Shown: positions 7,033-7,906 of the stretch, in pieces
Numbering within the stretch: position 1 is the first letter of the stretch
Layout of the letters: each line of letters begins with the position of its first letter
Program-made: the position numbers and the translations under genes
Assembly: GCA_002429085.1 (NCBI GenBank)
Contig: DIYR01000101.1
Coordinates: 1 to 7,906, forward strand
Direction of reading: 5' to 3'
Source: Flavobacteriales bacterium UBA6049
GTDB taxonomy: Bacteria; Bacteroidota; Bacteroidia; Flavobacteriales_G; Salibacteraceae
Length of the DNA stretch: 7,906 bases
The notes under the pieces: generated by a model
Told to the model about the DNA's origin: nothing
The model's input: the letters and a program-made list of their open reading frames with translations, nothing else
Databases searched by the model: none

Positions 7033-7191
7033 CTAGAAAACAAACTTGACCAACATAATAATAATGCAAATCAAAAACATAAAAATCGAAATGCGATTGA
7101 TTCCATGCATCATTCTGAGATTAACGTTCTCCTCAGATTTCTTGAACATTGTTACTGGATTCAAGTAATGAGCAATTTTCTTTAAAATCAT
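7033..7191 (-). CDS. Small single-span membrane protein, 52 residues
   Basis: A short reading frame from the ATG at 7191 to the TAG at 7033. The N-terminal half is polar and basic (MILKKIAHYLNPVTMFKKSE). A conserved-looking middle, RMMHGINRISIF, leads into one strongly hydrophobic segment (about 34-48, rich in Ile, Met, Leu and Phe) and a short basic tail (VKFVF). By the positive-inside rule the flanking lysines give no firm topology. The combination of a short charged head, an MHGINxIS motif and a C-terminal transmembrane helix resembles, from memory, a small Bacteroidota family of unknown function (possibly DUF6728); this needs a profile search. It sits 71 bases downstream of rlmH and 1 base upstream of the next gene on the same strand, as expected for an operon member. 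The start context has AAGAA just upstream, typical of weak Bacteroidota ribosome sites. Confidence 0.72.
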   Translation of the reverse strand: MILKKIAHYLNPVTMFKKSEENVNLRMMHGINRISIFMFLICIIIMLVKFVF

Positions 7192-7262
7192 TTCTTCAAC
7201 TATTATACTCTATAAACTCTTGAAATGGTTAATGGTTTTAGAATGCGGTTTCCATAACTAAG

Positions 7263-7733
7263 TCAACGGTGATGATAAGGCTCTCCTCTTAAGATAGTAA
7301 ATGCTCTGTACATTTGTTCAGCCAAAAAAACACGCACCATTTGGTGAGAAAAGGTCATCTTAGATAAAGAAAGTTTGCCATTTGCGCGTTGGTATATCTC
7401 TTCTGAAAATCCATATGCACCTCCAATTACTAAAGCAATATCTGGTTCATCAACCAATTTTTTCTCTAAAAACGAGGCGAACTGTTCTGAACTAAATGTT
7501 TTTCCCCCTTCATCCATTAGCAATAAATGTGTTCTTGTGGAAATCTCCTTCAGAATTAATTCAGCTTCTTTCTCCTTAACTAAGCTTTCTGTGAACTTAC
7601 TCGAACGCTTAATATCTGGCAATTCCTTCCACTCTAACTTAATGTATCGCTTAATTCTTCCTAGATATTCTTCTAGTCCTACCTTAATAAATCCGCTATC
7701 CGTTTTTCCAATAGCAATGATTTTTATGGCCAT
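7263..7733 (-). CDS. rlmH: 23S rRNA pseudouridine-1915 N3-methyltransferase RlmH
   Basis: RlmH is a SPOUT-class, SAM-dependent methyltransferase that acts on the 70S ribosome, methylating the pseudouridine at position 1915 in helix 69 of 23S rRNA. The 156-residue length matches the family. Visible hallmarks are the N-terminal IKIIAIGKTDSGF, the middle LLLMDEGGKTFSSEQFA, the SAM-binding knot motif VIGGAYGFSEEI (102-113), LSLSKMTFSHQMVR (121-134) and the invariant C-terminal end YHHR (153-156). The ATG at 7733 gives the expected start MAIKIIAIG. Three small unknown genes follow on the same strand and may be co-transcribed. A gene for an exported protein diverges from it 41 bases upstream. Confidence 0.96.
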   Translation of the reverse strand: MAIKIIAIGKTDSGFIKVGLEEYLGRIKRYIKLEWKELPDIKRSSKFTESLVKEKEAELILKEISTRTHLLLMDEGGKTFSSEQFASFLEKKLVDEPDIALVIGGAYGFSEEIYQRANGKLSLSKMTFSHQMVRVFLAEQMYRAFTILRGEPYHHR

Positions 7734-7771
7734 ATTGATGTTATGGATTGATGTTTGTTACTTTAGTAGTC

Positions 7772-7779
7772 CAAATGTA
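7772..7779 (-). promoter_or_regulatory. Candidate -7 promoter box for rlmH
   Basis: Read on the minus strand this is TACATTTG, matching TAnnTTTG. It ends 38 bases before the rlmH ATG, predicting a leader of about 30 bases. It overlaps the ATG (7775-7777) of the divergent exported-protein gene. No -33 TTG is seen at normal spacing, so confidence is limited. Confidence 0.35.
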
Positions 7780-7906
7780 TAGGAAACTCACATACACCTT
7801 TGGTTTATTAGCAGCATTACTGCTATCATCTTCAGGCTTCTCTCAAGTTGCCAAGCAGGCGAATAGTGCTCTTGCCGCTGGTAACGCATCTAGTTTAGTT
7901 GACTTA
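7775..7906 (+). CDS. Exported protein, N-terminal 44 residues (cut by window edge)
   Basis: From the ATG at 7775 the frame is open to the right edge. The first 23 residues form a signal peptide: YRKLTY basic start, a hydrophobic core FGLLAALLL, and SSSGFS-Q as a probable cleavage region typical of Bacteroidota. The mature start QVAKQANSALAAGNASSLVDL resembles the opening of the DUF4783 family, whose members begin with an amphipathic helix containing a GNA-type turn and are exported proteins of unknown function. That assignment is tentative because only about 21 mature residues are visible. A near-match to the -7 box (TACTTTAG, 7759-7766) lies just upstream. The gene diverges from rlmH with only 41 bases between the start codons. 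Confidence 0.7.
   Translation, partial: MYRKLTYTFGLLAALLLSSSGFSQVAKQANSALAAGNASSLVDL

Noticed and set aside
7192..7262. Possible terminator or promoter in the 71-base gap downstream of rlmH
   Set aside because: No stable stem followed by a T-run is visible on the minus strand. A TATAAT-like stretch is present, but Bacteroidota do not rely on that element and it has no partner box. The AACCATTAACCATT direct repeat is short and AT-rich.
7375..7782. 135-codon open frame on the plus strand across rlmH
   Set aside because: It is wholly antisense to a clear rlmH gene, has a low-complexity Ser/Asn-rich translation with no family resemblance, and runs into the divergent promoter region. It is a shadow frame.

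Overview
The window is AT-rich chromosomal DNA from a member of the Bacteroidota, most likely a Flavobacteriales-type lineage. The reasons are the protein families (a Bacteroidota-type GlmM with a TASHNPKQWNALK active-site loop, a Bacteroidota TPR protein, DUF368 next to aroE), signal peptides ending in AQ or SQ, weak Shine-Dalgarno sequences, and several boxes matching the Bacteroidota -7 promoter element TAnnTTTG. No genus can be named from the sequence alone.

Layout. (1) 1-1809, minus strand: glmM, followed after 5 bases by the start of a cysteine desulfurase gene that runs off the left edge. (2) 1810-1974 is a divergent intergenic region with a candidate promoter on each strand. (3) 1975-6197, plus strand: a 472-residue TPR protein, a class I SAM-dependent methyltransferase, a single-domain rhodanese, a DUF368 membrane protein (a family now linked to polyprenyl-phosphate recycling) and shikimate dehydrogenase aroE. 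The last three are packed with stop/start overlaps (ATGA, then TAATG) and look translationally coupled. (4) 6151-7733, minus strand: rlmH, then a 52-residue single-span membrane protein, an 83-residue unknown protein and a 210-residue secreted unknown protein, tightly packed and convergent with aroE. The last of these overlaps the aroE 3' end by 47 bases. (5) 7775-7906, plus strand: the start of an exported protein that runs off the right edge.

Most of this is housekeeping: amino-sugar activation for peptidoglycan (GlmM), Fe-S or thio-cofactor sulfur supply (desulfurase), lipid-carrier recycling (DUF368), aromatic amino-acid synthesis (AroE) and ribosome modification (RlmH). GlmM and DUF368 both feed envelope polymer synthesis, but they lie in separate transcription units. 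The less understood part is the rlmH-downstream group of three uncharacterised small genes.

No rRNA, tRNA, CRISPR array, insertion sequence, riboswitch or convincing rho-independent terminator was found. No gene-free stretch exceeds 300 bases; the largest is 165 bases. I found no convincing sign of a novel defence or mobile system.
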